In this document: positions 52,663 through 62,553 of the stretch, in pieces
How positions within the stretch are numbered: the stretch's first letter is position 1
How the letters are laid out: the number at the start of each line of letters is the position of its first letter
Assembly: GCF_014646195.1 (NCBI RefSeq)
Contig: NZ_BMMZ01000001.1
Location: 62,001-126,000, forward strand
Direction: 5' to 3'
Source: Microlunatus endophyticus
GTDB taxonomy: Bacteria; Actinomycetota; Actinomycetes; Propionibacteriales; Propionibacteriaceae
DNA: 64,000 nt
The notes under the pieces: generated by a model
What the model was told of the DNA's origin: nothing
What the model saw: only the letters and a program-made list of their open reading frames with translations
Database searches by the model: none
Translations under genes and position numbers: made by a program

Positions 52663-53126
52663 GTTCGGTTCTCCGCCGACACCATCCACGCCAGTTGCTC
52701 GAGGCGCTCGATGATCTGGTGCAGCAGGTCGGCGGTCGTCGGATCCTCTTCGTCGATATCGTCGTGGATCTCGCGGGCTGTCCTGGCCACCGCATACAGG
52801 GCGGCGGCGATCGCATCGACCGCATCGGTGGTGCTGATCTCACCTTCGGCAAACGGCTTCAGGCCCGACAGCTTGGCGATCGTCTGGGCCCGCCCGTCCG
52901 GCGCGACATAAACCGCCCGGAGCCGCTCGGCGATGTCGTCAGCGAAATTGCGGGCAGCGTCGACGATCTCGTCCAACTGCAGGTGCAGGTCCCGGAAGTT
53001 GGGTCCGACGATGTTCCAGTGCGCCTGTTTGCCGACCAGGTGCAGGTCGATCAGTTCGGCCAGCAGGTGTTCCAGATGCTCGGCGAACTTCGTGGAAGCG
53101 CGAAACACATCGGTCTGGTCTGCCAT
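52650..53126 (-). CDS. dps: Dps/ferritin-like DNA-starvation protein
   Basis: A 158-residue four-helix-bundle protein storing iron at dimer interfaces. KFAEHLEHLLAELIDLHLVGKQAHWNIVGPNFRDLHLQLDEIVDAARNFADDIAERL holds the His and Asp/Glu ligands of the ferroxidase centre. The long N- and C-terminal DNA-binding tails of some Dps proteins are short here. ATG 53126, with a 216-bp upstream gap likely holding stress-responsive promoters. Confidence 0.93.
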   Translation of the reverse strand: MADQTDVFRASTKFAEHLEHLLAELIDLHLVGKQAHWNIVGPNFRDLHLQLDEIVDAARNFADDIAERLRAVYVAPDGRAQTIAKLSGLKPFAEGEISTTDAVDAIAAALYAVARTAREIHDDIDEEDPTTADLLHQIIERLEQLAWMVSAENRTPQH

Positions 53127-53342
53127 CTCGAATACCTCCGATTGTCAATCTGTGAAACCGATTCACTTGTGCGTAGTTGGGTACCCCAAGGACACCGTGA
53201 CGAATCCCAGAAGAACCCCGCATTGCTGAATACCCGTCGCGAACCGTTTAAACGGCGCAGATGATCAAGTTCGTCTCCCCCAAGTATCGACATCCAGGTG
53301 AAGAGGACGCAAGATGGAAGTGGCCCCGAGGATGGTGCACCG
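53127..53342. other. Intergenic region between dps and small RHH-like gene
   Basis: About 216 bp; AT-richer than the neighbours around 53130-53270 (GTTTAAAC at 53249 region). Probable promoters of dps (leftward) and the small gene (rightward). No operator palindrome recognised. Confidence 0.4.
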
Positions 53343-53645
53343 ATGATCGATGAGGTCGTTCCCCCGCTCGTTCCTGGCAGCCTTGTGTCTCCCAGTGTCG
53401 TTGAAATATCCACAAATGATCATGAACTGCCGGCGACCGTCGTTGCGGTGCCCGCAGCGGGGACCGACCGCACGGCGGCAGGACTGAGTCCGGTCCCGGT
53501 CTGGCTGCCGGATTCGATGCTCGACGAGCTGCAGTGGGTCGCCGAGCAGGAGGGACGCGACGTCGCCGACATCGTGGTCAACGCGCTCGACGAATTCCTC
53601 GCTGACCACTGGTCGCGCAACGCCGATCTCGATCTCGACCTTTAG
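53343..53645 (+). CDS. Small ribbon-helix-helix-like protein, hypothetical
   Basis: About 100 residues from ATG 53343. The C-terminal half, PVWLPDSMLDELQWVAEQEGRDVADIVVNALDEFLADHWS, looks like a CopG/ribbon-helix-helix unit: a strand then two helices with a turn GRD. The N-terminal half is low in pattern. A start at GTG 53298 is possible. Its TAG overlaps the stop codon of ackA by 4 nt on the opposite strand. No antitoxin partner seen. Confidence 0.5.
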   Translation: MIDEVVPPLVPGSLVSPSVVEISTNDHELPATVVAVPAAGTDRTAAGLSPVPVWLPDSMLDELQWVAEQEGRDVADIVVNALDEFLADHWSRNADLDLDL

Positions 53646-54730
53646 AACAGGTCGAGCGCGGCGATCTCCCGGGCCATCTCCAGGTCTTCGCGTGCGGTGA
53701 CCACCACGGTCCGAACGGTGGCGTCGTCGCCGGTCAGCTCCAGATCGGGTCGGGCAGTCCCATTGCGCGTCTCGTCGATCGCGACCCCCAGCCAGGCGAG
53801 CCGGCGGCACACCAATTCCCGCAGCAGTTCGGAGTGCTCGCCGACGCCGCCCGTGAAGACGAGCAGGTCGATACCGCCCAGCGAGCCCGTCATCGCGCAG
53901 ATCGAACCGACCAGCCGGTGCACCTCGACCTCCATCGCCAGCACGGACTCGGCGACGCCGTCGCGATAGCCCTGTTCGACGGTCCGATGGTCCTTGTCTC
54001 CGGCCAGGGCCAGCAGTCCCGAGCGCGACTCGAGCATTTCGGTCACCGCGGACGGTGACAGGTTCTGGTGTTCCTCGAGCCAGAGCACCAGGCCGGGGTC
54101 GACCGTCCCCGACCTGGTCGCCATCACCAGACCCTCCAGGGGAGTGAAGCCCATCGTGGTGTCCATGCTGTGCCCGTCCCGTACCGCACACAGGGACGCA
54201 CCCGCACCCAGATGGCAGACCACCACCCGGGACCGGTCCTCCGGGAGCCCGGTCAACTCACACCCGCGCCTGCTGGCGTAGGCGTGTGACAGGCCGTGGA
54301 AGCCGTACCGTCGCACACCGAGATCCCGCCACTGCCGGGGGATTGCGTAGGTCGACGCGCCTACCGGCAAGGTGGCGTGGAAGGCGGTGTCGAAACAGGC
54401 GACGGCCGGTACGTCCGGCAGCAGCCGGGAGACGGCTCGCAGCCCGGCCAGGGACTTCGGCTGGTGCAGCGGCGCGAGATCGGTGAGGTCTCGCAGCTGC
54501 TGCTCGACCTTGGGCGTGATCACCACGGCCGAGGAGAACAGCGTCCCGCCGTGCACGACCCGATGGCCGACGACATCGGGCTGCGGCCACCCGTCCAGGG
54601 CCTTGTCGACCTCGTCCGGATCAAGCTCGCCGCCGCTGATCGACAGGTCTCCGGTGTGCAGGGTCTCCTGGTCCTCCAGCAGCCGGAGCTTCAGACTGGA
54701 GGACCCCGCGTTGACCGTCAGGAGCCGCAT
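53642..54730 (-). CDS. ackA: Acetate kinase
   Basis: A 362-residue ASKHA-fold kinase converting acetyl phosphate and ADP to acetate and ATP. RLLTVNAGSSSLKLRLL, DVVGHRVVHGG, CFDTAFHATLP, RRYGFHGLSH and CHLGAGASLCAVRDGHSMDTTMGFTPLEGLVMATRSG are all present. It is shorter than E. coli AckA (about 400), as in many Actinobacteria. It starts 9 bp after the phosphoketolase gene, consistent with a bifid-shunt-like unit. Confidence 0.95.
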   Translation of the reverse strand: MRLLTVNAGSSSLKLRLLEDQETLHTGDLSISGGELDPDEVDKALDGWPQPDVVGHRVVHGGTLFSSAVVITPKVEQQLRDLTDLAPLHQPKSLAGLRAVSRLLPDVPAVACFDTAFHATLPVGASTYAIPRQWRDLGVRRYGFHGLSHAYASRRGCELTGLPEDRSRVVVCHLGAGASLCAVRDGHSMDTTMGFTPLEGLVMATRSGTVDPGLVLWLEEHQNLSPSAVTEMLESRSGLLALAGDKDHRTVEQGYRDGVAESVLAMEVEVHRLVGSICAMTGSLGGIDLLVFTGGVGEHSELLRELVCRRLAWLGVAIDETRNGTARPDLELTGDDATVRTVVVTAREDLEMAREIAALDLF

Positions 54731-54739
54731 GGACCGACC

Positions 54740-57130
54740 TCAGCCGACCGGCTCGGTGGTCCCCAGCTGGGAAGGGAATCGCCAGCCCGAAATGGCTGGA
54801 TCGTCCTCGCCGTACTCCCGGGTGTAGGCGCGGGCCGCCAGGCGCGCATCCTCCATATCCTGGCGCAGCCGCGCCGCCCGGCTGCCGAGCGACGGCACCC
54901 GGTCGATCACATCCATCACCAGATGGAACCGATCAAGATCATTGAGCATCACCATGTCGAACGGCGTCGTGGTGGTGCCCTCCTCCTTGTAGCCGCGGAC
55001 GTGGAAGTTGTGGTGGTTGGCGCGCCGGTAGGTCAGCCGATGGATCAGCCAGGGATACCCGTGATAGGCGAAGATCACCGGCTTGTCCAGCGTGAACAAC
55101 GCGTCGAAGTCTGACTCGGAGAGACCGTGCGGATGCTCGCTCTCGGGTTGCAGTCGCATCAGGTCGACGACGTTGATCACCCGGACCTTGAGGTCGGGCA
55201 AATGCTTGCGCAGCAGATCGACGGCAGCCAGCGTCTCCAGGGTGGGGATGTCACCAGCGCAGGCGAGCACGACGTCAGGCTCGTCGTCGGCGGTGCCCGC
55301 CCACTCCCAGATCCCCAGCCCCCGGGTGCAGTGGGCGATGGCTTCATCCATGGTCAGGTAGTTCATCGCCGGCTGCTTGCCGGCCACCACGACGTTGATG
55401 TAGTTGCGGCTGCGCAGGCAATGGTCGGCCACCGACAGCAAGGTGTTGGCATCCGGCGGCAGGTAGACGCGGACGACCTCGGCCTTCTTGTTCATCACGT
55501 GGTCGATGAATCCGGGGTCCTGATGGCTGAAGCCGTTGTGGTCCTGCCGCCAGACGTGGCTGGACAGCAGGTAGTTCAGCGATCCGATCGGCCGGCGCCA
55601 GCCGATGTCGCGGGTGGTCTTCAACCATTTTGCATGCTGGTTGACCATCGAGTCGACGATGTGGATGAAAGCCTCGTAGCAGTTGAAGATGCCGTGCCGG
55701 CCGGTGAGCAGGTAGCCCTCGAGCCAGCCCTGACACAGATGCTCCGACAGCACCTCCATGACTGTGCCGTCGGGCGACAGATGATCATCAGTGTCGAGCA
55801 GGTCGGCCTCCCAGACCCGATCGCTGGTCTCGAAGACCGCGCTCAGCCGGTTGGACGCCGTCTCGTCCGGGCCGAAGACCCGGAAATGGTCGCGGTTGCC
55901 GGTGATGGTGTCGCGCAGGAATTCCCCGAGCACGCGGGTCGCCTCGCTGGTCGTGGCCGCGGGCTCGGGCACCTCGACCGCATAGTCCCGGAAGTCGGGC
56001 AGGTCAAGATCACGCAGCAGTACGCCGCCATTGGCGTTCGGGTTGGCACTCATCCGACGGTCGCCGACCGGTGCCAGCTCCCGCAGCTCATCGATCAGGG
56101 CACCGTCGGAGGTGAAGAGTTCCTCGGGCTTGTAACTGCGCATCCACTCCTCGAGCTGGGCCAGGTGCTCGGGATTGGTCCTGGTCTCGGCCAGCGGCAC
56201 CTGGTGGGCCCGGAAGGTGCCCTCGACCGGAAGCCCGTCGACGGTCTTCGGTCCGGTCCAGCCCTTCGGGGTCCGCAGGATGATCATCGGCCACGGCCGG
56301 CGGGTCCGGTTGCCCCCGGTGCGGGCGGACTGCTGGATGTCGGCGATCTCGTCCAGGCACTCCTGCAGGGTGGCGGCAAGATCCTGGTGCACCTGAGCCG
56401 GGTCGTCGCCCTCGACCAGGTGCGGTTCGTGCCCGTAGCCGCGCATCAGGTCTGTGAGTTCGGTGTCGCCGATCCGGGCCAGCACGGTCGGGTTGGCGAT
56501 CTTGTACCCGTTCAGGTGCAAGACCGGCAGCACGGCGCCGTCGCGGGCCGGGTTGAGGAACTTGTTGGAGTGCCAGCTGGCGGCCAGCGGCCCGGTCTCG
56601 GCCTCGCCGTCGCCGACGACACAGGTGACCAGAAGATCAGGATTGTCGTAGGCCGCACCGTAGGCATGCGCGAGCGAATAGCCGAGCTCGCCGCCTTCGT
56701 GGATTGATCCGGGTGTCTCCGGCGCGACGTGGCTGGGAATGCCGCCGGGGAAGGAGAACTGCCGGAACAGCCGCTGGATGCCGTCGGCGTTGGTGCCGAT
56801 GTGCGGGTAGTACTCGGAGTAGGTGCCCTCGAGATAGGCGTTGGCCACCAGTCCTGGTCCGCCGTGACCGGGGCCGGTGATGAAGATCGAATTCAGGTCA
56901 CGCTGCTTGATCAGCCGGTTCAGGTGGGCATAGATCAGATTCAGGCCCGGCGTGGTGCCCCAGTGTCCGAGCAGCCGCGGTTTGACGTGCTCCGGCAGCA
57001 GCGGCTCGGTCAGCAAAGGATTGTCCAGCAGATAGATCTGCCCGACCGAGAGATAGTTTGCCGCCCGCCAATAGGCGTTCAGCAGTTCGAGCTCGGTGCT
57101 GTCCAGGGGTGTCTTCGCCTTGCGTGCCAT
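54740..57130 (-). CDS. xfp: Phosphoketolase (xylulose-5-phosphate/fructose-6-phosphate)
   Basis: A 796-residue thiamine-diphosphate enzyme that splits Xu5P or F6P into acetyl phosphate plus GAP or E4P. Conserved blocks: [85 protein letters not shown] (the ThDP GDG...) and the C-terminal [17 protein letters not shown] 57130. Operon with ackA, so acetyl phosphate goes directly to ATP. Substrate preference cannot be told from sequence. Confidence 0.96.
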   Translation of the reverse strand: MARKAKTPLDSTELELLNAYWRAANYLSVGQIYLLDNPLLTEPLLPEHVKPRLLGHWGTTPGLNLIYAHLNRLIKQRDLNSIFITGPGHGGPGLVANAYLEGTYSEYYPHIGTNADGIQRLFRQFSFPGGIPSHVAPETPGSIHEGGELGYSLAHAYGAAYDNPDLLVTCVVGDGEAETGPLAASWHSNKFLNPARDGAVLPVLHLNGYKIANPTVLARIGDTELTDLMRGYGHEPHLVEGDDPAQVHQDLAATLQECLDEIADIQQSARTGGNRTRRPWPMIILRTPKGWTGPKTVDGLPVEGTFRAHQVPLAETRTNPEHLAQLEEWMRSYKPEELFTSDGALIDELRELAPVGDRRMSANPNANGGVLLRDLDLPDFRDYAVEVPEPAATTSEATRVLGEFLRDTITGNRDHFRVFGPDETASNRLSAVFETSDRVWEADLLDTDDHLSPDGTVMEVLSEHLCQGWLEGYLLTGRHGIFNCYEAFIHIVDSMVNQHAKWLKTTRDIGWRRPIGSLNYLLSSHVWRQDHNGFSHQDPGFIDHVMNKKAEVVRVYLPPDANTLLSVADHCLRSRNYINVVVAGKQPAMNYLTMDEAIAHCTRGLGIWEWAGTADDEPDVVLACAGDIPTLETLAAVDLLRKHLPDLKVRVINVVDLMRLQPESEHPHGLSESDFDALFTLDKPVIFAYHGYPWLIHRLTYRRANHHNFHVRGYKEEGTTTTPFDMVMLNDLDRFHLVMDVIDRVPSLGSRAARLRQDMEDARLAARAYTREYGEDDPAISGWRFPSQLGTTEPVG

Positions 57131-57213
57131 CGATTCCCTCCATGGTGAATCTCACGGGGTGCCGGGTGCTAGCTGCTGCTCCGGGAGCCACGCTACCGCC
57201 AGAGGGATCGGCC

Positions 57214-58482
57214 TCAGAAGAAGTCGGTGGTGAATGCGGCCGGATCGCTGCCGAATGCGCTGGTGATCAGACCCGCCATGCCCGGTGTGTGTTCGGTCAG
57301 CAGTCCGGCCCGGGCGAACGTCGTCGCCGGTGTCCCGCCGAGGTAGATCGCCGCCAGTTGCCGGGCACTCAGGCTCAGGTCCGGCGTGTGATCTGTACGG
57401 GTCACGCCGGATCCGTCCGGTCCGCCCTGGAGCCGGAACCGGCCGCCCGACTTGGGCAGGAAGTCGTCCACCACTTCGATCACCAGATCAAGATCAACTG
57501 TGTAGCTGCGGGCGCCGAGGGCAGCCGGCACGTCGACGATCCGCGCGTACGCGGCATCCGACAGCTCGGTCTTGATCATCCGCGGGTTCGCCACCAACTC
57601 GTGCAGCGGATCGTCGACAGGGGCGTTGCCCCGGCGGAAGGCACGGATCAGATCGAGGTCAAGCAGCCACCGCCACAGAGCGGCGTACGCCTGCGGTGTC
57701 GTGGCGTCGATCTCGGACACCTGGACCTCGCGTCCGTCGGCGATCGAGCTGTCCCGTTTGGTGCGGAAGGTGGCGTACCCGTCCGGGGTGCCGTCGGCGG
57801 CGAAGTGGAGCGCGAATCGCCATGCGCTCGCCCCGTCGCGCCAGCGCTCGGGATCGGTGAAGACCCCGTCCCACCACACGTCGTCACGCTCGAGATGGCC
57901 CGGACGCGTTCCGAGCAGCGAGGCCCGTAGCGGCACGACGACCGTGCGGTAGTGATCAAGGTCGACCTCGTCGACCGAACCCTGCCCGAGGTCGACCTCG
58001 GGCAGGAAGCCCAGCTCCCGGGTCTTGCCGGACAGCCGGAGGTGCCGGGTCAGGCTGCCGTAGCCGAACCGGCCGTAGATCAACGACTCGGTGGCGTACA
58101 ACATCGCGATCGGTTCGCTGATCGTGGTCAGCTGGTGGCGCATCATCGCGGTCAGCAGGCCACGGCGCCGGAAAGCCGGGGCGACCGTCACCGCGGTGAC
58201 GCCGGCAACATCGACCATCCCTCCGGGTACCGACATCCGCCGGGGGAAGGACAGTGCGGTGGTCACCCAGCGATCACCCGTACGGAAGCCGAACCAGCGG
58301 CCGGGGACGTACGACTTCCGCTCGGGAACCCATTCGTCGCCGTGGAAGTCGCTGTGGAATCCACGGGTCACCACCCGCTCGAAGTCCTCGATCTGGTCCT
58401 CGGCGACCGTCTGCAGATCGAGTTCGGCCTGGTGCGGTGGCGTGTGCGGCGCAGGAGTCGACATGGGAAAGGAGTCAATCAT
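57214..58482 (-). CDS. Eis-like GNAT family acetyltransferase
   Basis: A 422-residue Eis (enhanced intracellular survival) family protein with two GNAT-like domains and a C-terminal sterol-carrier-like domain. VDVAGVTAVTVAPAFRRRGLLTAMMRHQLTT is the acetyl-CoA loop; ATESLIYGRFGYGSLTRHLRL follows; C-terminal FF ends DPAAFTTDFF, as in Eis where the terminal carboxylate acts as base. In mycobacteria Eis acetylates aminoglycosides and other amines. Start ATG 58482 after GGGAG. Downstream of the fucosidase gene on the same strand. Confidence 0.88.
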   Translation of the reverse strand: MIDSFPMSTPAPHTPPHQAELDLQTVAEDQIEDFERVVTRGFHSDFHGDEWVPERKSYVPGRWFGFRTGDRWVTTALSFPRRMSVPGGMVDVAGVTAVTVAPAFRRRGLLTAMMRHQLTTISEPIAMLYATESLIYGRFGYGSLTRHLRLSGKTRELGFLPEVDLGQGSVDEVDLDHYRTVVVPLRASLLGTRPGHLERDDVWWDGVFTDPERWRDGASAWRFALHFAADGTPDGYATFRTKRDSSIADGREVQVSEIDATTPQAYAALWRWLLDLDLIRAFRRGNAPVDDPLHELVANPRMIKTELSDAAYARIVDVPAALGARSYTVDLDLVIEVVDDFLPKSGGRFRLQGGPDGSGVTRTDHTPDLSLSARQLAAIYLGGTPATTFARAGLLTEHTPGMAGLITSAFGSDPAAFTTDFF

Positions 58483-58507
58483 GATCGGCTCCCGCGCCGC
58501 CAACTCC

Positions 58508-59779
58508 TTACTTGAGGAAGATCTCGACCACCGGGACCGCTACATCCGGCGGCTGGATCGGCAGGTCGAGGGTGACCGTGCCGGCGGGCTGACCACCCGG
58601 AGTGGTGTTCTGCGCGGTCTGGGACGGGTCGGCCTCGCTGTACCTGACCTCCGAGGCGTCGTTCAGCAGCTGCGCGTAGGCGATCTTGCCGGCGAGCCCG
58701 GCGATGTGGACGTGCCGCATCGGCCAGCTGAACAGGTGCAGGTAGAGCCGGTTGCCGTTAGCAGTGAAGCGGGTGTCCGCTGGCGCGGTGAATTCACTGG
58801 CCCCCGCGCCGTAGATGGACCGGCCGTGCAGTTTGGTCCATTCACCGATCCCGGCCAGGCTCTCGATCGCCCGCGGGTCGAAGTTGCCCCGCCCTGTCGG
58901 CCCGACGTTGAGCAGCAGGTTGCCGTCCTTGCTGACGCCGTCGACCAGCATCTTGATCAACAGCTCGACCGATTTGTAATCGCTGTTGTCCCGGTCGTAG
59001 CCCCAGCTGCCGTTGAGGGTCTGGCAGGCCTCCCAGATCACCGGCTGGCCGTCCTTCAGCATCGGCCCCGAAGGCTGGTACTGCTCCGGGGTGACCAGGT
59101 CACCGGGGATGTCCAGCCGGTCGTTGACGATGATGTTGGGCTGCAGCTCCCGGACCAGGTTGATCAATTCGGGGCTGTTCCAGTCGTCCTTGCCCTTGCC
59201 CTCCAGGCCGTTGGCCGACCTGCCGGGGAAGGAGAAGTCGAAGAAGATGTAGTCGATGGTGCCGTAGTTGGACAGCAGTTCGCGGACCTGCCCGTGCAGG
59301 TAGTCCCGATACTTGTTCATGTCACGGCCCTCGTTGAGGGCGGCGGCGTTCTCGTCGTCGCGGCGCGGGTGCACCGGGTCGACGGTGTAGTCGGGATGGT
59401 GCCAGTCGATCAGCGAGTGGTAGAAGCCGACCTTCAGGTCCGCCTCGCGCAGCGCCTCGACATAGGCCGCCACGACGTCCTTGCCGTGCGGGGTCTTGGT
59501 CACCTTGTAATCGGTCAGGGCCGAGTCCCACATGGCGAAGCCCTCGTGGTGCTTGGTGGTCAGCACCACATACTTCATCCCGGCTTCCTTGGCCGCCTTG
59601 GCCCACGCGCGCGGGTCGTACAGGTCGGCCTCGAAGTAGTCGAAGTACTTCTCGTAGTCCTCGGTGTGGATGCGTTCGCGGTTCATCACCCATTCGTGCC
59701 GGGCGGGCAGGGCGTACAGGCCCCAATGCACAAACATCCCGAACCGATCATGGGTGAACCAGGCATGCTCAGGGTTCAT
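58508..59779 (-). CDS. Alpha-L-fucosidase (GH29)
   Basis: A 423-residue GH29 glycosidase. WFTHDRFGMFVHWGLYALPARHEW, YVVLTTKHHEGFAMWDS and KVGFYHSLIDWHHPDY are family blocks. The nucleophile Asp is probably in DYIFFDFSFPG. No signal peptide, so it is cytoplasmic and acts on imported fucosylated oligosaccharides. The C-terminal beta domain ends in APADTRFTANGNRLYLHLFSWP. Fits with the L-fucose-type catabolic cluster at the other end of the window. Divergent from the HAD-RpiR-ABC operon. Confidence 0.95.
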   Translation of the reverse strand: MNPEHAWFTHDRFGMFVHWGLYALPARHEWVMNRERIHTEDYEKYFDYFEADLYDPRAWAKAAKEAGMKYVVLTTKHHEGFAMWDSALTDYKVTKTPHGKDVVAAYVEALREADLKVGFYHSLIDWHHPDYTVDPVHPRRDDENAAALNEGRDMNKYRDYLHGQVRELLSNYGTIDYIFFDFSFPGRSANGLEGKGKDDWNSPELINLVRELQPNIIVNDRLDIPGDLVTPEQYQPSGPMLKDGQPVIWEACQTLNGSWGYDRDNSDYKSVELLIKMLVDGVSKDGNLLLNVGPTGRGNFDPRAIESLAGIGEWTKLHGRSIYGAGASEFTAPADTRFTANGNRLYLHLFSWPMRHVHIAGLAGKIAYAQLLNDASEVRYSEADPSQTAQNTTPGGQPAGTVTLDLPIQPPDVAVPVVEIFLK

Positions 59780-59959
59780 GCTCCCAGCAAATCATCGGAT
59801 GTATCCGGGCGTCAATGGCGCCATGCAGGTCTGGACAGGCGATTTTGGTGGGCCGGTCATCGGATCAATTTCCGGAAGTTTGAACCCTGTGTGAACACTT
59901 GTTACAGAAGACTGCATACCGGTGGACAGTCGTTTCATGACCGCGTACGCTCCCGGGTC
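59780..59959. promoter_or_regulatory. Divergent regulatory region between fucosidase and HAD-RpiR-ABC operon
   Basis: About 180 bp. TCATCGGAT occurs at 59792-59800 and again at 59857-59865, 65 bp apart, as a possible repeated operator. AT-rich stretches near 59870-59910 could hold promoter elements. No experimental support; the RpiR regulator is the logical binder. Confidence 0.4.
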
Positions 59960-60727
59960 GTGAGCAGAGGTCCCCGACAGCTTCGCGCACTGGTGTCCGA
60001 GGTCGCGGTGGGTTCTGTCCGTCCGGTGCTGATGCTGGACTTCGACGGTACCGTCAGCCTCGGCGACGGACCGGTCCTGGCCTACGCCGACGAGGCGTTC
60101 GCCCAGCTTCCGGCGCCGCTGCGGGCCGCCGCGGGCGAACAGCTCCGCCGATTCCTGGGCGGTGACCCGGAGCTGGTCCGCCGCTACGCCGACGGCTACG
60201 GCTGCGTACGCGACCTGACCGCCGGTCGGCTGACCTCCGACCAGCTGTCCGCCGCCTATCTGGCGAGCCGCCGGCGGCTGGCCGTCGACGACCTGGGAAG
60301 CTATCCGGCGCCCGGCGTGGCCGACTTGCTGACCGCAATCGGAGACCGGGCCACCACGGTGCTGCTGACCAATTCCCCGGCCGTCGGCGTGGTCGAGTCG
60401 CTCGAGCGGTTCGGACTGGCGGGTCTGCTCGACCAGGTCGTGGTGAGTGCCCACAAACCGCACCGGATGGCCGAGCATGTCGATGCACTGACCGCAGGGC
60501 GACCGCCGGAGACGTTGATCAGTGTCGGTGATCACTGGACCAACGATCTCGCGATCCCGCTCGAATGTGGTTGTGCAACCGCCCATGTCAGCTCTGCCCC
60601 CGCGGCCGACCAGCCGTCCCACGCCTGGGGACCCGATCTTGCGGCGCTGGCTCCGGCGATCCTCGACTGGGCGGAGGATCCGGCCGGCTTCGTCGCGTCC
60701 CGTCGACCGGTGGCGGTGTCGCGGTGA
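59960..60727 (+). CDS. HAD-superfamily phosphatase
   Basis: A 255-residue HAD hydrolase. Motif I VLMLDFDGTVSLGDGP, motif II VLLTNSPAVG, motif III Lys in SAHKPHRM, motif IV GDHWTNDLAIPLECG. It probably hydrolyses a sugar phosphate in the context of the following RpiR regulator and importer. GTG 59960. Its TGA overlaps the GTG of rpiR (GTGA), so translation is coupled. Confidence 0.9.
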   Translation: MSRGPRQLRALVSEVAVGSVRPVLMLDFDGTVSLGDGPVLAYADEAFAQLPAPLRAAAGEQLRRFLGGDPELVRRYADGYGCVRDLTAGRLTSDQLSAAYLASRRRLAVDDLGSYPAPGVADLLTAIGDRATTVLLTNSPAVGVVESLERFGLAGLLDQVVVSAHKPHRMAEHVDALTAGRPPETLISVGDHWTNDLAIPLECGCATAHVSSAPAADQPSHAWGPDLAALAPAILDWAEDPAGFVASRRPVAVSR

Positions 60728-61602
60728 CCGATCCGGAGCAGGCGCACGGGGCACCTGCGGACGTGACCGCCAGGATCAGCTCGTTGCTGCCCTCGTTGCT
60801 GCCGGCCGAGCGTCAGGTGGCCCAGGTGCTGCTGGACCGGGCCGCCGACGCCGCGGAATTGTCCAGCCAGCAGGTCGCTGATCTGGCCGCGACCTCGCGC
60901 GCGACAGTGGTCCGTACGGCGCAGAGCCTCGGCTACAGCGGCTATCAGCAGTTGCGGGTGTTGCTCGCCCGGGACGCGCTGCTGCAGCGGCAGGCCGCCG
61001 ACTCCGGTGATCACGGCGTACGCGGTGTGGCCGCCGCAACCTTCGCCCACTTCCACCAGGTCCAGGACAGCGCCGTCCAGATGACGGCTCTGCTGGATGC
61101 CGACGAGGTGGCCCGGGCCGTCGCGCGGCTGGCAGCGGCGCGACGGATCCTCGTGGTCGGGCACGGGCTCTCCCGGTCGCTGTCGGTCGACGTGACCGCG
61201 CGGCTGGTCCGGCTCGGACTGCAGGCCGAGCAGCTCAGCGACCGGATGGATCAGCTGGTCGTGACCCGGCTGCTCGGGCCGCACGACGTGGTGTTGGTGA
61301 TCAGCGGCAGCGGTGCCCACAGCGACTCCCTGGCCCTGGCCCGGGAGGCCGCGGCAGGGGAGCCCGGACTGATTGTGATCACTGCGTTCGCACGATCGGC
61401 GATCGCCCAACTGGCGGACATTCTGTTGGTCGTCGGCATGCCGAACACCTCCTTCACCGACGAACTCACCTACACCACCCGGATCCCGCAGGCGATCCTG
61501 ATCGAGGGCCTGATGGGCTCGTTGCGCGACCAGCTGGGAGAGCGCGGCCGTCGGGCCGCGGCACTCGCCCTCTCGGCGGTAAGTGATCACGTTCATGAGT
61601 GA
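60724..61602 (+). CDS. RpiR/MurR-family transcriptional regulator with SIS domain
   Basis: A 292-residue regulator. N-terminal HTH_6: AERQVAQVLLDRAADAAELSSQQVADLAATSRATVVRTAQSLGYSGYQQLR. C-terminal SIS domain (about 130-270): RILVVGHGLSRSLSVDVTARLVRLGLQ and VVLVISGSGAHSDSLALAREAA, the phosphosugar-binding fold. So the inducer is probably a phosphorylated sugar. It begins within the HAD stop and its own stop is overlapped by the next permease start (ATG 61595). Confidence 0.93.
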   Translation: MTDPEQAHGAPADVTARISSLLPSLLPAERQVAQVLLDRAADAAELSSQQVADLAATSRATVVRTAQSLGYSGYQQLRVLLARDALLQRQAADSGDHGVRGVAAATFAHFHQVQDSAVQMTALLDADEVARAVARLAAARRILVVGHGLSRSLSVDVTARLVRLGLQAEQLSDRMDQLVVTRLLGPHDVVLVISGSGAHSDSLALAREAAAGEPGLIVITAFARSAIAQLADILLVVGMPNTSFTDELTYTTRIPQAILIEGLMGSLRDQLGERGRRAAALALSAVSDHVHE

Positions 61603-62512
61603 GACGGTGCAGACCCGGTTCCGTTTCCGGCCGCTGAGATCACCGGTCGCCTATCTCTTCGTGCTACCGGCGATGGCGATCTTCGCGGTGTTCACGATCA
61701 TCCCGACGGTGTACGCGTTCGGGGTCAGCACCTTCAAATGGAACTACCTGAATTCGGCCCTGAGCACGTTCGTCGGCCTGGACAACTACAAGGCGATGAT
61801 CCAGGGCACCTACGAGCCGAGTTTCGCCTCCACGATGGGGGTCAGCCTCTACTTCGTGGCCTCCATGGTCGTGCTGGGCACGATCCTCTCGCTGCTGTTG
61901 GCCGTCCTGTTGTATCGGGCGTCCACCGTGTTGCTGGCAGTCCGCAGCGCACTGTTCCTGACCTACGTCACCCCGCTGGTCGCCACCTCGCTGGTGTGGG
62001 TCTGGATGTTCAATCCCCGTTTCGGCCTGGCGAACGCGGTGGTCAACCTCGTCGGCATCCACCCGGTCGACTGGCTGAACAACACCCACACCGCCATGCC
62101 GAGCATCATCATCTACTCGCTGTGGCATGAGATCGGCTTCACCACGATCGTCTTCGTCGGCGGTCTGACGACGATCTCCACCGAGCTCAGCGAAGCCGCC
62201 AGGATCGACGGCGCCGGCCCGGCCCGGGAATTCCTGTACGTGACCCTGCCGCAGCTGCGGCCGTTCGTGATCTTCGTCGTGGTGATCGGATCGGTCAGCA
62301 GTCTGCATGCATTCACCCAGTTCTTCGTGCTGACGGGTGGCGGCCCCGGCTACGACACGTCCACCCTCGGATTCCAGCTCTACCAACAGGCCTTCGTGCT
62401 CCGTAACACCGGATACGCGGCGGCGCTGGCGGTGGTGTTGTTCCTGATCACCATCTTGCTCTCGCTGGCCCAGCTGGCAGCGTCGCGCTCATTGCGTTCC
62501 TCCGACCACTAG
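61595..62512 (+). CDS. Carbohydrate ABC transporter permease (MalF type)
   Basis: A 305-residue membrane permease with six helices and EAA loop EAARIDGAGPAREFLYVTLPQLRP. SPVAYLFVLPAMAIFAVFTIIPTVYAFGVSTFKWN is the first helix region; VLTGGGPGYDTSTLGFQLYQQAFVLRNTGYAAAL the last. ATG 61595 overlaps the RpiR gene by 8 nt. Second sugar importer of the window; not a close copy of the first. Confidence 0.93.
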   Translation: MSETVQTRFRFRPLRSPVAYLFVLPAMAIFAVFTIIPTVYAFGVSTFKWNYLNSALSTFVGLDNYKAMIQGTYEPSFASTMGVSLYFVASMVVLGTILSLLLAVLLYRASTVLLAVRSALFLTYVTPLVATSLVWVWMFNPRFGLANAVVNLVGIHPVDWLNNTHTAMPSIIIYSLWHEIGFTTIVFVGGLTTISTELSEAARIDGAGPAREFLYVTLPQLRPFVIFVVVIGSVSSLHAFTQFFVLTGGGPGYDTSTLGFQLYQQAFVLRNTGYAAALAVVLFLITILLSLAQLAASRSLRSSDH

Positions 62513-62553
62513 AGATCTTGCTCCGAAATCCTGTACCGAAAGGCAATCTCGCA

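Noticed and set aside
58091..59959. Long upstream extension of the HAD gene, in frame through the fucosidase locus
   Set aside because: The extension is antisense to GH29 and Eis-like genes; the HAD motif begins only after GTG 59960.
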